Shown: positions 29,593 to 39,862 of the stretch, piece by piece
Numbering within the stretch: the stretch's first letter is position 1
How the letters are laid out: every line of letters starts with the position of its first letter
Position numbers and translations under genes: made by a program
The notes under the pieces: model-generated
Seen by the model: only the letters and a program-made list of their open reading frames with translations
What the model was told of the DNA's origin: nothing
Database searches by the model: none
DNA from: Marinobacter sp. EhC06
GTDB lineage: Bacteria; Pseudomonadota; Gammaproteobacteria; Pseudomonadales; Oleiphilaceae
Direction: 5' to 3'
NCBI RefSeq assembly: GCF_001650915.1
Contig: NZ_LXYO01000001.1
Coordinates: forward strand, 124,001-188,000
Length of the DNA stretch: 64,000 nucleotides

Positions 29593-31965
29593 TCAGTCGA
29601 TTTTTTCGTCAGCCAGGAAGAACCAGGTATCCAGTACCGAATCCGGGTTCAGTGACACCGTATCGATGCCCTCATCCATCAGCCACTTGGCAAGATCCGG
29701 GTGATCCGATGGCCCCTGCCCGCAGATCCCGATGTACTTGCCGGCTTTTTTGCAGGCCTGGATAGCATTGGACAGCAACGCCTTGACCGCATCGTTACGC
29801 TCGTCGAACAGATGGGCAATGATGCCGGAATCCCGGTCCAGCCCCAGCGTCAGCTGGGTCAGATCGTTGGAACCGATGGAGAAGCCATCGAAGTGTTCCA
29901 GGAACTGATCCGCCAGCAGCGCATTGGCTGGCAGCTCGCACATCATGATCACCCGCAGCCCGTTGTCACCGCGCTTGAGCCCGTTTTCCGCCAGCAGATT
30001 CACTACCTGTTCCGCTTCACCCACGGTGCGCACAAACGGAACCATGACTTCCACATTGGTCAGGCCCATCTCGTTACGCACTTTCTTCAGGGCGCGGCAT
30101 TCCAGCTCAAAGCAGTCACGGAAGGTGTCAGAAATATAACGGGAGGCACCCCGGAAACCGAGCATCGGATTCTCTTCATCCGGCTCATACAGCGTACCGC
30201 CGATCAGGTTGGCGTACTCGTTAGATTTGAAATCCGACAACCGCACGATCACCTTTTTGGGCGCGAATGCAGCGGCCAATGTAGAGATGCCTTCCACCAG
30301 CTTGTCGACGTAGAAATCCACCGGAGAACTGTAGCCGGAAATGCGTTTTTCGACCGTCTGCTTGATATCCCGGGGCAGCCCGTCAAAGTTCAGCAGTGCC
30401 TTGGGGTGAACGCCGATCATCCGGTTAATGATGAACTCAAGCCGTGCCAGACCAACGCCCTCGTTGGGTAGAGCCTGGAAATCAAAGGCCCGATCCGGGT
30501 TGCCCACGTTCATCATGATCTTGAACGGAATGTTGGGCATCGAGTCCACGGTGTTTTCCCGCAGTTCGAAATCCAGAGAGCCCTCATAGATCATGCCGGT
30601 ATCACCTTCGGCACAGGAAACCGTCACTTCCTGGCCATCGGTCAGCAACTCGGTGGCATCGCCGCAACCAACCACGGCCGGAATACCCAGCTCGCGGGCA
30701 ATGATGGCCGCGTGGCAGGTACGGCCACCGCGATCGGTGACAATGGCGGAAGCCCGTTTCATGACCGGTTCCCAGTCCGGGTCGGTCATGTCGGTGACCA
30801 GCACATCGCCGGCCTGAACACGGTCCATTTCCTTGATGCTGGTAATGATCTTCACCGGGCCACTGCCGATCTTGTGGCCGATACTCCGGCCTTCCACCAG
30901 CACCTTGCCGGTTTCTTTCAGCAGGTAGCGCTCCATCACATTGGCGGACGCACGGCTTTTCACCGTCTCAGGGCGTGCCTGAACGATGTAGATCTTGCCG
31001 TCGTCGCCGTCCTTCGCCCATTCGATGTCCATCGGGCGCTGGTAATGTTTCTCGATAATCATTGCCTGGCGTGCCAGGTCTTCCACCTCGGCGTCAGTGA
31101 TGCAGAAGCGGTTGCGGTCTTCCTGCTCCACCTTCACTGTTTCAACGAATTCACCTTCACCGGGCTTGGTGTGGTAGACCATCTTGATGGCCTTGCTGCC
31201 CAGATTGCGACGCAGGACGGCCGGCCGACTGGCTTCGAGAGTAGGCTTGTGTACGTAGAATTCATCAGGGTTTACAGCACCCTGAACGACGGTCTCACCC
31301 AGACCGTAAGAGGCAGTTACAAACACCACGTCACGGAACCCAGATTCGGTATCCAGGGTGAACATAACGCCACTGGCGGCCGTTTCACTGCGCACCATCT
31401 TTTGGATGCCGGCTGAGAGTGCGACCATCTTGTGGTCGAAGCCGTGGTGCACGCGGTAGGAAATAGCGCGGTCATTAAACAGCGATGCAAACACTTCCTT
31501 CACAGAGGTGCGAACCTGCTCAAGGCCCACCACGTTCAGGAAAGTTTCCTGCTGACCGGCGAACGAGGCATCTGGCAGATCTTCTGCGGTTGCAGAGGAA
31601 CGAACCGCAACTGCCATGTGCTCGTTACCGTCTTGCAGGGCAGCAAACGATTCTTTCAGGGCATTTTCCAGAACGTCCGGAAAGGGGGTCTCGATGATCC
31701 ACTGGCGGATTTTCGCGCCAACCCGGGCCAGTTCGTTAACGTCGTTGATATCCAGAGCATCCAGAGCGTTGTCAATGCGCTCCTTCAATCCATCCGTGGC
31801 GAGAAATTCGCGATAGGCGTGCGCTGTAGTGGCGAAGCCACCCGGAACGGTAACACCTGCGTTGGCGAGATTACTGATCATTTCGCCGAGTGAGGCGTTC
31901 TTTCCGCCTACCCGATCGACGTCGGACATTCCCAGGTGATCAAACCAGATAATGTAATCTTCCAA
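29593..31965 (-). CDS. ppsA: Phosphoenolpyruvate synthase
   Basis: 790 aa from a TTG at 31965, with AGGGAG seven bases upstream, giving [20 protein letters not shown]. The frame is open for 12 more codons, but they lack a start signal. An ATP-grasp N-terminal domain ([32 protein letters not shown]) leads to the phosphohistidine swivel ([15 protein letters not shown]) and the PEP-utilising C-terminal barrel ([26 protein letters not shown] with the catalytic Cys). It makes PEP from pyruvate and ATP for gluconeogenesis. Divergent ppsR controls it by phosphorylation. Confidence 0.97.
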   Translation of the reverse strand: MEDYIIWFDHLGMSDVDRVGGKNASLGEMISNLANAGVTVPGGFATTAHAYREFLATDGLKERIDNALDALDINDVNELARVGAKIRQWIIETPFPDVLENALKESFAALQDGNEHMAVAVRSSATAEDLPDASFAGQQETFLNVVGLEQVRTSVKEVFASLFNDRAISYRVHHGFDHKMVALSAGIQKMVRSETAASGVMFTLDTESGFRDVVFVTASYGLGETVVQGAVNPDEFYVHKPTLEASRPAVLRRNLGSKAIKMVYHTKPGEGEFVETVKVEQEDRNRFCITDAEVEDLARQAMIIEKHYQRPMDIEWAKDGDDGKIYIVQARPETVKSRASANVMERYLLKETGKVLVEGRSIGHKIGSGPVKIITSIKEMDRVQAGDVLVTDMTDPDWEPVMKRASAIVTDRGGRTCHAAIIARELGIPAVVGCGDATELLTDGQEVTVSCAEGDTGMIYEGSLDFELRENTVDSMPNIPFKIMMNVGNPDRAFDFQALPNEGVGLARLEFIINRMIGVHPKALLNFDGLPRDIKQTVEKRISGYSSPVDFYVDKLVEGISTLAAAFAPKKVIVRLSDFKSNEYANLIGGTLYEPDEENPMLGFRGASRYISDTFRDCFELECRALKKVRNEMGLTNVEVMVPFVRTVGEAEQVVNLLAENGLKRGDNGLRVIMMCELPANALLADQFLEHFDGFSIGSNDLTQLTLGLDRDSGIIAHLFDERNDAVKALLSNAIQACKKAGKYIGICGQGPSDHPDLAKWLMDEGIDTVSLNPDSVLDTWFFLADEKID

Positions 31966-32145
31966 AGCATGTCTCCCTTGAGTCTGTAAAGCTAAGAGCA
32001 AAATCGGGCCAGCGGTATCAAGCAGTAAAACCAGACAATATCCACTGCGGAGTCTCGAACTTGGCGTGTATGATACTGTAACCTGCGGAAATTACCTAGG
32101 CCACCAAGCCAGGAATCAAGGAACCAAGGAACCGGACGATACAGC

Positions 32146-32961
32146 ATGAAACGCACTGCTTTTTTCATTTCTGATGGCACCGGCCTGACAGCCGAAGCAC
32201 TGGGGCACAGTCTTCTGGCCCAGTTCGAAAAGATCGAATTTGAACGGGTCACCGTTCCCTATATTGCGGACGAAGAAAAAGCCCGGGAAATGGTCAAACG
32301 GATCAACAAGGCGGCCGAGACAGATGGCGCCCGCCCGCTGGTGTTCGACACCATTGTAAACAGCGATATCCGGGAAATCATCGCCACCGCCGAAGGCTTC
32401 ATGGTGGATATTTTCGGGACCTTTCTCAAACCCCTGGAGCAAGAACTGCAGTCCTCCTCGTCGTACACCGTGGGTAAGTCCCATGCCATCAATAACGAGG
32501 GGAGCTATGAGCGCCGGATTAATGCGGTGAACTTTGCGCTGGATAACGACGATGGCGCGCGCACGCGGCATTACGATGAAGCTGATCTGATCCTGGTGGG
32601 TGCTTCCCGAAGCGGGAAAACGCCCACCTGCCTCTATCTGGCGCTGCAATATGGTGTGAAGGCGGCGAACTACCCGATTACGGAAGAAGACCTGGCGGAC
32701 CAACAGATCCCCAAGGCGCTCAAACCGCACAAAGAGAAGATTTTCGGGCTGACCATCGATCCGGAGCGCCTGGCGACCATACGCAACGAGCGCCGGCCGA
32801 ATTCCCGTTACTCATCCATAAAGCAGTGCATGCATGAGATTGAGGAAATCGAGTTGATGTACCGGCGTGAACGGATTCCGTACCTGAACACCACGGCCTA
32901 CTCGGTGGAGGAAATCTCCACCCGAATCATGGTGACAACAGGGCTGAAGAGACACCGCTAA
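32146..32961 (+). CDS. ppsR: PEP synthase kinase/pyrophosphorylase
   Basis: 271 aa, DUF299 family. [20 protein letters not shown] at the N-terminus, a P-loop-like [15 protein letters not shown] and the conserved [16 protein letters not shown] near the C-terminus. It regulates PpsA by ADP-dependent phosphorylation and Pi-dependent dephosphorylation of a Thr next to the catalytic His. It is divergent from ppsA across 180 bases, the standard pairing. AAGGAACC occurs twice just before the start; the second copy is close enough to act as ribosome-binding site. Confidence 0.95.
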   Translation: MKRTAFFISDGTGLTAEALGHSLLAQFEKIEFERVTVPYIADEEKAREMVKRINKAAETDGARPLVFDTIVNSDIREIIATAEGFMVDIFGTFLKPLEQELQSSSSYTVGKSHAINNEGSYERRINAVNFALDNDDGARTRHYDEADLILVGASRSGKTPTCLYLALQYGVKAANYPITEEDLADQQIPKALKPHKEKIFGLTIDPERLATIRNERRPNSRYSSIKQCMHEIEEIELMYRRERIPYLNTTAYSVEEISTRIMVTTGLKRHR

Positions 32962-33011
32962 GGGCATCAACGACCCGGGAATGGGTCAGAATAGATAGGG
33001 GAAAATCAAAA

Positions 33012-33042
33012 CGGGGTCAGATGAACACTTCATCTGACCCCG
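33012..33042. repeat. REP-like palindrome, copy 1
   Basis: Perfect 14-bp stem CGGGGTCAGATGAA/TTCATCTGACCCCG with a 3-base loop, in the 96-base gap between the ends of ppsR and the M16 peptidase gene. No T-run follows. Related copies lie at 40730-40760 and 50739-50778. A weaker GACCC/GGGTC pair sits nearby at 32972-32987. Confidence 0.85.
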
Positions 33043-33057
33043 AATTCAAGGCCTGCT

Positions 33058-35982
33058 CTAAAGCTCCTGAATAGCCAGGCCCATCTTCTCCGCCCTGGCC
33101 CGGTTTTCCGGGCTGGTCACTACGGCGGTGCTGGCTTTCTCCGGCACCAGCCAGGTTCTGGCCACGCGCTTGAGATCATCCAGGGTTACCGACAGCACCC
33201 GCTCCCGGAACCTGGCACGCTGTTCCGGGGTACGGCCAAACAGCTTGTTGTGGAAGGCATGACGGGCCGCACCCGCGGGAGACCGGGGCCTGTCGAGCTG
33301 GCCGATAACACCAAGAATCGACTCTTCCAGCTCCTGATAATCGTGGTCGTTGTCCTGCAGCCAGGCCAGGGCCGCGTCGAAATCGTCCAGCGTTTCCTCC
33401 AGTCGCGGATCACGGTAGGAGAAGAACCGGAAAGTCCCGTTCACACTGTCCTGGCCGGCGCCACCGCCGTAGGCACCGCCCTTTTCACGGATGGCACGGT
33501 GCAGGTAACCATTACGCAGGAAGCCACCCAGCACGGTCAGTGCCGCCGCATCCGGATGATCCACGGCTACGGTGCTGTAGGCCCTGGAACAGAAGTTGAC
33601 CTGGGTAGAGGTCAGCCAGGCCTCGCGGGTTGTGTAATTGACCGGCTCCATTTTCCAGCCGGAGACACCCGCTTCGGAGGCGTCACGCCAGCAGGACTTC
33701 AGATCGTCAACCATCGCCGGGAGCTGGTCTTCTTCACCAATCACCAGGAACTCGCGGCCCTGTTTGCCAATCTTCTCGTGCAATGCGGAAAGCTTGTGGC
33801 ACAGCGCCGTCAATTCCTCCGGATCTTTCAGGGCCTGATCCAGCTGCTTGGTGCCGCGAATACCGGCAAGACCGCCAAGCCGGAACGACAGCCAGGCTCC
33901 GGGGCTCATACCCTGGGACGCCGCGCCCATGGCCAGGGCATGACCACTACCGGTTACGGCCTGCTCGCGACGGGCACGGATCTGGGCAATGATCTCCCGG
34001 ATTCGCTCTTTCTCATCGAAGCGGGCACTCGTGTAGACATCCCGCAGCAGACGGGTTAATTCACTGCGGTTACGGGCCAGCGCCTTACCATTGAAGATGA
34101 TGTATCCGGACAATTCCTGAACATCATCAATACGGCCCTTGGCGCTGAATGCTGCGCCGATACCACCGGACTCCGCAGAAATACGGTCCTGCATCTGCAG
34201 GTAGTCCAGATCCCCACACCCCACTTCGGAGATCAGGGTGGTGTAATACGGCACCAGCAGCAATTCCTCTTCGGTCAGGGCCGGCACCGGGACAACAATC
34301 TGTTCGTATACCAGGCCATTGGTACCACGGGCATAAACGGTCGCCGAAATGTCGCCGTCGTAGCGTCCTTCAGGCTCAGGCATCTGCAACGGCACATCAG
34401 ACAGATCCACTTTGGGCAGGATGGAATCGTCGTCCTTTTGCATCTGGCGTTCTTCCAGTGCCTTGGCCCGGTCTACAATCATCCGTACTTCATCGTCGGT
34501 CAGCTCGGCCTTGCGACGGGCCAGGGCCTCACGGATAGCCTCCTGCCGACGGGACTCGAGCTTTTCGTCCGGACGCAGAGTCAGAGTGACCCGGTGTGGG
34601 TTCTCCAGAAGCTTACGGCGGATCAGATCCGGCACGTACTGCGGATCCCGGATCTTTTCCCGGAGCGTTGCCAGAACCGGCTCCAGATCCAGCAGCTCCA
34701 CAGGGTCACCACCGTGCACCATGGGCGCGATGGCGCTCATGATCAGCTGCAGACCATAAGGGAACTGATCACCTGCGATTTCCCGCTGGTGCAACTCGAG
34801 CTGATGCAGGATGGCTTCCAGCCGTTCCTCGCTGACGCCCTCTTCCACCACCTTCAGAAGCGTGGACTCAAGCAGCGCTTCCAGATCCTTGTGCTTGTCC
34901 GGCTCACTGCCTTCGATGCCGCAGACAAAGGTCATCTCACGGTTGGAATCTTCCAGCCCGCACATGGGCGACGGCGCATGCCCCAGGTCCGTGGTTTCCA
35001 GGGCCCGCATCAGCGGCGAGGCGCTGTTTTCCAGCAGAACGGCAGACAGCAGCTGCCCCTCCAGGTTTTCCTGCAAGTCAAAGCTGTGGCCCAGAAGCCA
35101 GCCCACCACGATGTGGGTCTTGTTGTCGGTGCCTTCGCCTTCATTGACAGCGTAGCCCTGCTCCACACGCACAGGTGCAAACATGCGCTTCTCGTCGCGA
35201 ACCGGCAGATCGATGTCCAGCCGGTCGAACCGTTTCAGCGCCAGCTCTTCAAACTTTTCATGGTGCTCATAAGCCGGAATATCACCATAGGTAGCAAATA
35301 TCGCATTGCTGGGGTGGTAGTGGTGGCGATAGAACTGCAGCAGGTCGTCGTAGCTAAGGTCGACAATATGATCAGGCTCACCGCCACTGTTGTAGTGATA
35401 TGTGGTGGTCGGGAACAGATGGCTGCTCAGGTTTTGCCAGAGCTGAGAGGTCGGCGAACTCATGGCGCCTTTCATCTCGTTGTAGACAACGCCCCGATAC
35501 ACCAGATCGGTCGAAGGATCCGCCGGCTTGTCGAACTCCAGGCGGTGACCTTCCTGGGCGAAATCCAGCGGATCCAGCTTGGAGAAGAACACGCAGTCCA
35601 GATAAACGGACAACAGGTTGTCGAAATCTTTCCGGTTCATGCTGGCGAACGGATAGGCCGTCCAGTCGCTGCTGGTAAAGGCATTCATGAAGGTATTCAG
35701 TGACCGCCGGATCATCATGAAGAACGGGTCACGGACCGGATAACGCTCACTACCACACAGTGCGGTATGTTCGAGAATGTGGGCTACGCCGGTGGAATCC
35801 ATCGGGAAAGTCCGAAGCGCCACGAAAAATACGTTCTCGTCGTTATCGGCTGCCAGATGCAGGTGCCGGGCGCCGGTCTTCTTGTGGCGATACTCCTCAA
35901 CCTCAAGGTTGAGCGTTTCGATCCGGTGACTGCGAAGCTTCTCAAAGGCCGGATGGGTTGCGTTGTCGATCACTGCAGCCAT
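33058..35982 (-). CDS. M16C metallopeptidase (presequence protease/PreP-like)
   Basis: 974 aa, the length of the PreP/Cym1 group. The inverted zinc motif HILEH is within GVAHILEHTALCGSERYP, followed by SLNTFMNAFTSSDWTAYPF, the M16C signature, and the distal Glu region YRGVVYNEMKGAMSSP. The four-domain clam-shell enzyme degrades unfolded peptides up to about 70 residues. No signal peptide is seen, so it is probably cytoplasmic. It stands alone on its strand, divergent from a two-TM protein gene. Confidence 0.93.
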   Translation of the reverse strand: MAAVIDNATHPAFEKLRSHRIETLNLEVEEYRHKKTGARHLHLAADNDENVFFVALRTFPMDSTGVAHILEHTALCGSERYPVRDPFFMMIRRSLNTFMNAFTSSDWTAYPFASMNRKDFDNLLSVYLDCVFFSKLDPLDFAQEGHRLEFDKPADPSTDLVYRGVVYNEMKGAMSSPTSQLWQNLSSHLFPTTTYHYNSGGEPDHIVDLSYDDLLQFYRHHYHPSNAIFATYGDIPAYEHHEKFEELALKRFDRLDIDLPVRDEKRMFAPVRVEQGYAVNEGEGTDNKTHIVVGWLLGHSFDLQENLEGQLLSAVLLENSASPLMRALETTDLGHAPSPMCGLEDSNREMTFVCGIEGSEPDKHKDLEALLESTLLKVVEEGVSEERLEAILHQLELHQREIAGDQFPYGLQLIMSAIAPMVHGGDPVELLDLEPVLATLREKIRDPQYVPDLIRRKLLENPHRVTLTLRPDEKLESRRQEAIREALARRKAELTDDEVRMIVDRAKALEERQMQKDDDSILPKVDLSDVPLQMPEPEGRYDGDISATVYARGTNGLVYEQIVVPVPALTEEELLLVPYYTTLISEVGCGDLDYLQMQDRISAESGGIGAAFSAKGRIDDVQELSGYIIFNGKALARNRSELTRLLRDVYTSARFDEKERIREIIAQIRARREQAVTGSGHALAMGAASQGMSPGAWLSFRLGGLAGIRGTKQLDQALKDPEELTALCHKLSALHEKIGKQGREFLVIGEEDQLPAMVDDLKSCWRDASEAGVSGWKMEPVNYTTREAWLTSTQVNFCSRAYSTVAVDHPDAAALTVLGGFLRNGYLHRAIREKGGAYGGGAGQDSVNGTFRFFSYRDPRLEETLDDFDAALAWLQDNDHDYQELEESILGVIGQLDRPRSPAGAARHAFHNKLFGRTPEQRARFRERVLSVTLDDLKRVARTWLVPEKASTAVVTSPENRARAEKMGLAIQEL

Positions 35983-36043
35983 TCAAACTATCCTGTCTTT
36001 AAACAATTGGAGAATTGTAGGGTAACACGTAGTATCGATTATC

Positions 36044-36544
36044 ATGCATCACTCCAGTAGCCATAAGGTACCCCACCCGTCCATGACAACACCCGCACCT
36101 CAATCAAAGGCTGTTGACGCCCCGGAAGTAGCCGCCTATTGGGCAGAACGCCGCCGTTATCTTGACCGGATCCGGAAAGTACCGGAAATCAGACAGCGTT
36201 TCTGGCGGGAAGTTGCCATTTACCTGCTTCGCCGCTTGCTCTGGTCGTTCGGATTCTTCCCGGTTTTTATCGCCTTCTGGGTACCGTTCGTAATGGCCAG
36301 CTTCAATCCGGTTGTCCTCGCTTCAGATCTGATTCCACTGCTGCAGGACTTCGTCGATTCCAACCCGGAAGTGCAAGCCACCACCATCAGCACGCTGGTC
36401 ATTGCCTGGGCTTCCATCGGGTTTTTCTTCCTGGTGTTCGATTTCGTGCTCACCCCATTCAAATCACCCTATGAGTACGAAGCCGATGTGTACATGAGAT
36501 CATGGGAGCAACTCAACCATGACCAGCTTCCGGACAAAGTGTGA
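36044..36544 (+). CDS. Unknown two-TM membrane protein
   Basis: 166 aa as an open frame; the real start could be the ATG at 36083 (153 aa), which gives a cleaner N-terminus MTTPAPQSKAVDAPE. I recognise no family. Two hydrophobic stretches are seen at about residues 57-87 (LLWSFGFFPVFIAFWVPFVM) and 113-138 (LVIAWASIGFFFLVFDFVL). A basic, helical N-terminal cytoplasmic part (WAERRRYLDRIRKVPEIRQR) and a short acidic C-terminus flank them. It is followed at 115 bases by the PEGA/MORN gene and then a membrane-tailed receiver gene on the same strand. Confidence 0.6.
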   Translation: MHHSSSHKVPHPSMTTPAPQSKAVDAPEVAAYWAERRRYLDRIRKVPEIRQRFWREVAIYLLRRLLWSFGFFPVFIAFWVPFVMASFNPVVLASDLIPLLQDFVDSNPEVQATTISTLVIAWASIGFFFLVFDFVLTPFKSPYEYEADVYMRSWEQLNHDQLPDKV

Positions 36545-36659
36545 TTTGGCCTGCATTCTCGGTAACTCCCTGACACTTTCTGTTACATAGCGTTGCAGTC
36601 ACTGGGTAAGATGAACCGGTAGACAGAATTCCAAGAATGCAGGATCAAGAGGTTCCGTC

Positions 36660-37979
36660 ATGGTCGATTTCAGACCGCTTCTATTCGCCAATGCCCTGGC
36701 ACTTATGCTGCTGGTTACCGCCGGATTCGCATCGGTCCGGGATGATCTGCGAATGACGGAAACCATCGAGCCACCCGCCCTTGATCAGGTGGTTGCCCCC
36801 GTAGCAGCTAAAACCGAAACCAGCGCGCCGCCTGAACCTGCTCCCAGCGTATCCGCCAAACCCGAGCCATCCGCCCCGGAATCCCGCACGCCCGTGGTTG
36901 ATACGACCCCTTTTACCGTTCCACCCATGCCGGAAGACCCTGAGGTACTGGCAGTGGCTGAACCGACGGCGGCTATGGCAACGCGCACAGACGCAGCTCC
37001 TACAACTCAGAAAAAACCCGCAAAACAGCAGCAACCACAACCCCCAACGCAGGCTCTGCTGGTGCTCCGCTCCAATGTGGTCGGCGATCAGGTCACCATT
37101 AATGGCAAGGAATATGGCGCGACCCGACTGGACCTGAAGCTGGATCCGGGCCGGTACGAGGTCACCATCAGCAAGCCTGGCTTCAAGCCCTGGAACCACA
37201 CCGTTGCCCTGGAAGCTGGCAACGAGATGACCCTGGTGGGCAAACTGGAAGCCTTTACCACCGTGAATTATCGTAACGGCACCTGGGTTGGCGGCGTGAA
37301 AACCGGTGACGGGTCCTATCAGGATGCCGATGGCCTGCGCTACGAGGGCCATTTTGTAGACGGCCAATTCCACGGCCAGGGCACCGCGTGGTATCCCGAT
37401 GGCAGCCGTTACGAGGGAGGCTGGTCGGCCGGCAAGCGCGAAGGCGAAGGTGAGTGGCGCAGTTCCGACGGCTCCCGCTATTCCGGCGAATTCCGAGCCG
37501 ACCACTTCAATGGCAAGGGCACCCTGACACTGGCAAACGGCGACATATTGACCGGCCACTGGCAGGACGGACAGTTAAACGGCCACGGCTCCCTGACCAC
37601 TGCAGACGGCATGCTCTATGTTGGCGGCTTCCGGAACGATGAATTCCACGGCAGCGGCACACTGACCTACCCTGACGGGCGCCACTACGAAGGCGAGTTC
37701 TCCAACGGCGCCTTCCACGGCACCGGGGCCGAGGTCTTTGCCAGTGGCAAGAAATACGAAGGCCAGTACATCGAAGGGAAGTTTCATGGCAAGGGGTTGT
37801 TAAAGAACCCCAATGGCAGCTCGATCGAAGCCACTTTCCGTCATGGCGAGCCTTACGGACAGGTACGCCTGACCACGGCGGCAGGGGAGATTTTCACTGC
37901 CAGAACCACTGAACCCGGTGTCTGTTATCGGGACAAGAGCTACCGGGCCACCGAGTGCCCGAAACTGGAAGGCTGGTAA
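36660..37979 (+). CDS. Signal-anchored PEGA + MORN-repeat protein
   Basis: 439 aa. A hydrophobic N-terminal segment (LLFANALALMLLVTAGFASV) acts as signal or anchor. A Pro/Ala-rich linker follows (to ~135), then a PEGA domain (~137-200: LLVLRSNVVGDQVTINGKE ... DPGRYEVTISKPGFKPW), then eight or so MORN repeats of 23 residues (YEGHFVDGQFHGQGTAWYPD and variants) to ~425. The MORN part is thus likely periplasmic, perhaps contacting lipid or peptidoglycan. Function unknown. AGAGG precedes the ATG. Confidence 0.83.
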   Translation: MVDFRPLLFANALALMLLVTAGFASVRDDLRMTETIEPPALDQVVAPVAAKTETSAPPEPAPSVSAKPEPSAPESRTPVVDTTPFTVPPMPEDPEVLAVAEPTAAMATRTDAAPTTQKKPAKQQQPQPPTQALLVLRSNVVGDQVTINGKEYGATRLDLKLDPGRYEVTISKPGFKPWNHTVALEAGNEMTLVGKLEAFTTVNYRNGTWVGGVKTGDGSYQDADGLRYEGHFVDGQFHGQGTAWYPDGSRYEGGWSAGKREGEGEWRSSDGSRYSGEFRADHFNGKGTLTLANGDILTGHWQDGQLNGHGSLTTADGMLYVGGFRNDEFHGSGTLTYPDGRHYEGEFSNGAFHGTGAEVFASGKKYEGQYIEGKFHGKGLLKNPNGSSIEATFRHGEPYGQVRLTTAAGEIFTARTTEPGVCYRDKSYRATECPKLEGW

Positions 37980-38031
37980 TCACAACGGCCCGATAACAAA
38001 CGCGTTTGCAGTAAACGATTGAGGTAGTGAC

Positions 38032-39126
38032 ATGGCGATCAAAAACGCTCTGCTGGTAGATGACTCCAAGGTGGCACGATTTGCCCTGAGCAAACTGCTG
38101 GAGAGTCGCGATATGGAAGTCAACATGGCTGGCTCGGCCGAAGAGGCCCTGGATTTCCTCAACAGCCATGGCCGCCCGGATGTCATCTTCATGGATCACT
38201 TGATGCCCGGAATGAATGGCGTAGAAGCCACCAAGGCCATCAAGGGCAATCCCGAGACCGCCGGCATCCCCATCATCATGTGCACATCCAAAAAATCGTC
38301 CTCGTTTATGGAAGAAGCGAGAAACTTTGGTGTTTACAACATCCTGACCAAGCCACCACAAACCGAGGGACTCAAGGAAGTTCTGGATCAACTGGCCAAC
38401 GATGTTACAGGCGGAACCCTGCCGGAACCGCCCGCTGAAACGGCCGCCTCCCCCGGGGACGAGGACGAACTGCTGAACGTGCCAGCCGATGCGTCGGTGG
38501 AACTGTCGCCCAAGACAGGCGATGCAGCCGGTCGCGGCAACCCACAGGCCAATGTGGTTCCGCTGACCAGCGAGCTCATTGAGCAGATTGCCCGTTCCGC
38601 GGTCAAAACCCACATCAACAACCGCCTGCACGAACTGCTCAGCTCACTCTTCGACGAACAGTTCGACCATTTGAAGCGGGCCCTGGATGAATCCCGCAGC
38701 AAACAGGACTCAACTATCGAGGAACGCCTGAACGCCCTTACCGACATGGTCGACGAGCGCACCAGAAACCTGCGCGACGAAGTCGCCGCCGAGGTCAACC
38801 TCAACCTCGGGAGCGAGCTGGCAGTACTCAAGAAGGAGCTGAAAAAGAACTCTGGCTTTACCAGCGAACACATGGCCGAGCTGAAAGACCACATCACCAG
38901 CGTGCAGACGATTGATACGGAGTTCTGGCAGACCCTGCAATCCGAGGCCATTCAGCAGGCCCACGAGATTTCCCGGGAAACGGCCGAGGACATTGCCCAG
39001 CGCACAATCGACCTGTTTGTTGCCCAGCAGCGCTCGGCGGCGTCACGGATCTACACCATTGGTCTTGCCGTAAGCCTCGGGATCTTCAGCGTCGGGATTG
39101 CCTGGCTGTCGGGCCTGTTCGGCTGA
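38032..39126 (+). CDS. Response regulator with C-terminal membrane helix
   Basis: 364 aa. Residues 1-125 are a CheY-like receiver with a complete site: D10/D11, phospho-acceptor D55 ([13 protein letters not shown]), T85 and K107. No DNA-binding or enzyme domain follows. Instead come an acidic Pro-rich linker (~125-175), a long coiled-coil/helical region (~180-335) and a terminal TM segment ([20 protein letters not shown], ~342-361). The receiver would be tethered to the inner membrane by its C-terminus, an uncommon design. TTGAGG precedes the ATG. No histidine kinase gene is nearby. The last 41 bases overlap the convergent mobA-like gene. Confidence 0.82.
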   Translation: MAIKNALLVDDSKVARFALSKLLESRDMEVNMAGSAEEALDFLNSHGRPDVIFMDHLMPGMNGVEATKAIKGNPETAGIPIIMCTSKKSSSFMEEARNFGVYNILTKPPQTEGLKEVLDQLANDVTGGTLPEPPAETAASPGDEDELLNVPADASVELSPKTGDAAGRGNPQANVVPLTSELIEQIARSAVKTHINNRLHELLSSLFDEQFDHLKRALDESRSKQDSTIEERLNALTDMVDERTRNLRDEVAAEVNLNLGSELAVLKKELKKNSGFTSEHMAELKDHITSVQTIDTEFWQTLQSEAIQQAHEISRETAEDIAQRTIDLFVAQQRSAASRIYTIGLAVSLGIFSVGIAWLSGLFG

Positions 39127-39841
39127 GCAGCGCCCGGATTCTGTGCCAGTCTGCCGGGGTGTCCACATCGTCGTGGACCCCCGGAATGTCTACCCGGGTT
39201 GCCCGCACCTCTGCCAGCAGGCGCCCGGCGCCCCTATCCCCCTCCAGATCCAGTACCAGTGGCCAGAGCCAACGCGGCAAGTAGGCCGGTACGCCCGGCA
39301 GGCCACCGTAATCTGCGGCAATGGGCTGTTCCGGTACGCAGCGGGCCGCTTTGCCAAAAGCTGCCAGAGCGTTAAGATCCAGCAGCGGCTGGTCTGCCAC
39401 CAGAACAAAAACGCCCTTCACCGCCGGCCCCAGGCTTCGAAGCCCCGCAGACAGCGATGCCGACATTCCCTCGTGCCAGTCCGGCGCCCGTAGCCAGGAG
39501 GAAGGCTGGCGTCGACAACGAAACCGGATCAGGGGATACCAGGCCCCGCACACTACCCGGACATCCGGGCTCAAGACCCGGCCCTGGCCAATGGCGGCGT
39601 CCAGAAGCGTATGGTTGCGGGAATCCGTCTCTGCCAGGTTGCCAGGCATCAGGGGCAACAGGGCTTTGGGCCGGCCAAGGCGACTGGAAGCACCGGCAGC
39701 CAGTATCAGTACCGGGAATTGCTGATCGTTGCGCTTGTCGAAGTTTAAGATGATGAGCTCGATCCAAAAAGAAATGGAGCGCTGGCCAGCCGCCAGACTG
39801 CTGTATTCGGTGATTTTTGCTAGAATTCGGCCATCAATCAA
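39086..39841 (-). CDS. MobA-like nucleotidyltransferase (MocA-type)
   Basis: The core starts [20 protein letters not shown], the nucleotide-binding loop of MobA/MocA/GlmU-type NTP transferases, and later [17 protein letters not shown] holds the metal-binding Asp. Closest in style to MocA/YgfJ, which makes MCD or related molybdopterin cofactors. No ATG or GTG exists just ahead of the core. The best candidate is a TTG at 39841 (AGGCGG six bases upstream; 251 aa), which adds ~37 residues unlike the family. The start is thus uncertain, and a small upstream lesion is possible. The gene is divergent from the PTPS gene and overlaps the receiver gene's 3' end. Confidence 0.7.
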   Translation of the reverse strand: MIDGRILAKITEYSSLAAGQRSISFWIELIILNFDKRNDQQFPVLILAAGASSRLGRPKALLPLMPGNLAETDSRNHTLLDAAIGQGRVLSPDVRVVCGAWYPLIRFRCRRQPSSWLRAPDWHEGMSASLSAGLRSLGPAVKGVFVLVADQPLLDLNALAAFGKAARCVPEQPIAADYGGLPGVPAYLPRWLWPLVLDLEGDRGAGRLLAEVRATRVDIPGVHDDVDTPADWHRIRALLSRTGPTARQSRR

Positions 39842-39862
39842 CCATACCCGCCTGGAAATTTG

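Noticed and set aside
36550..36643. 10-bp inverted repeat CCTGCATTCT / AGAATGCAGG ahead of the MORN gene
   Set aside because: The 74-base loop and lack of any link to a promoter make chance similarity as likely as a functional site.
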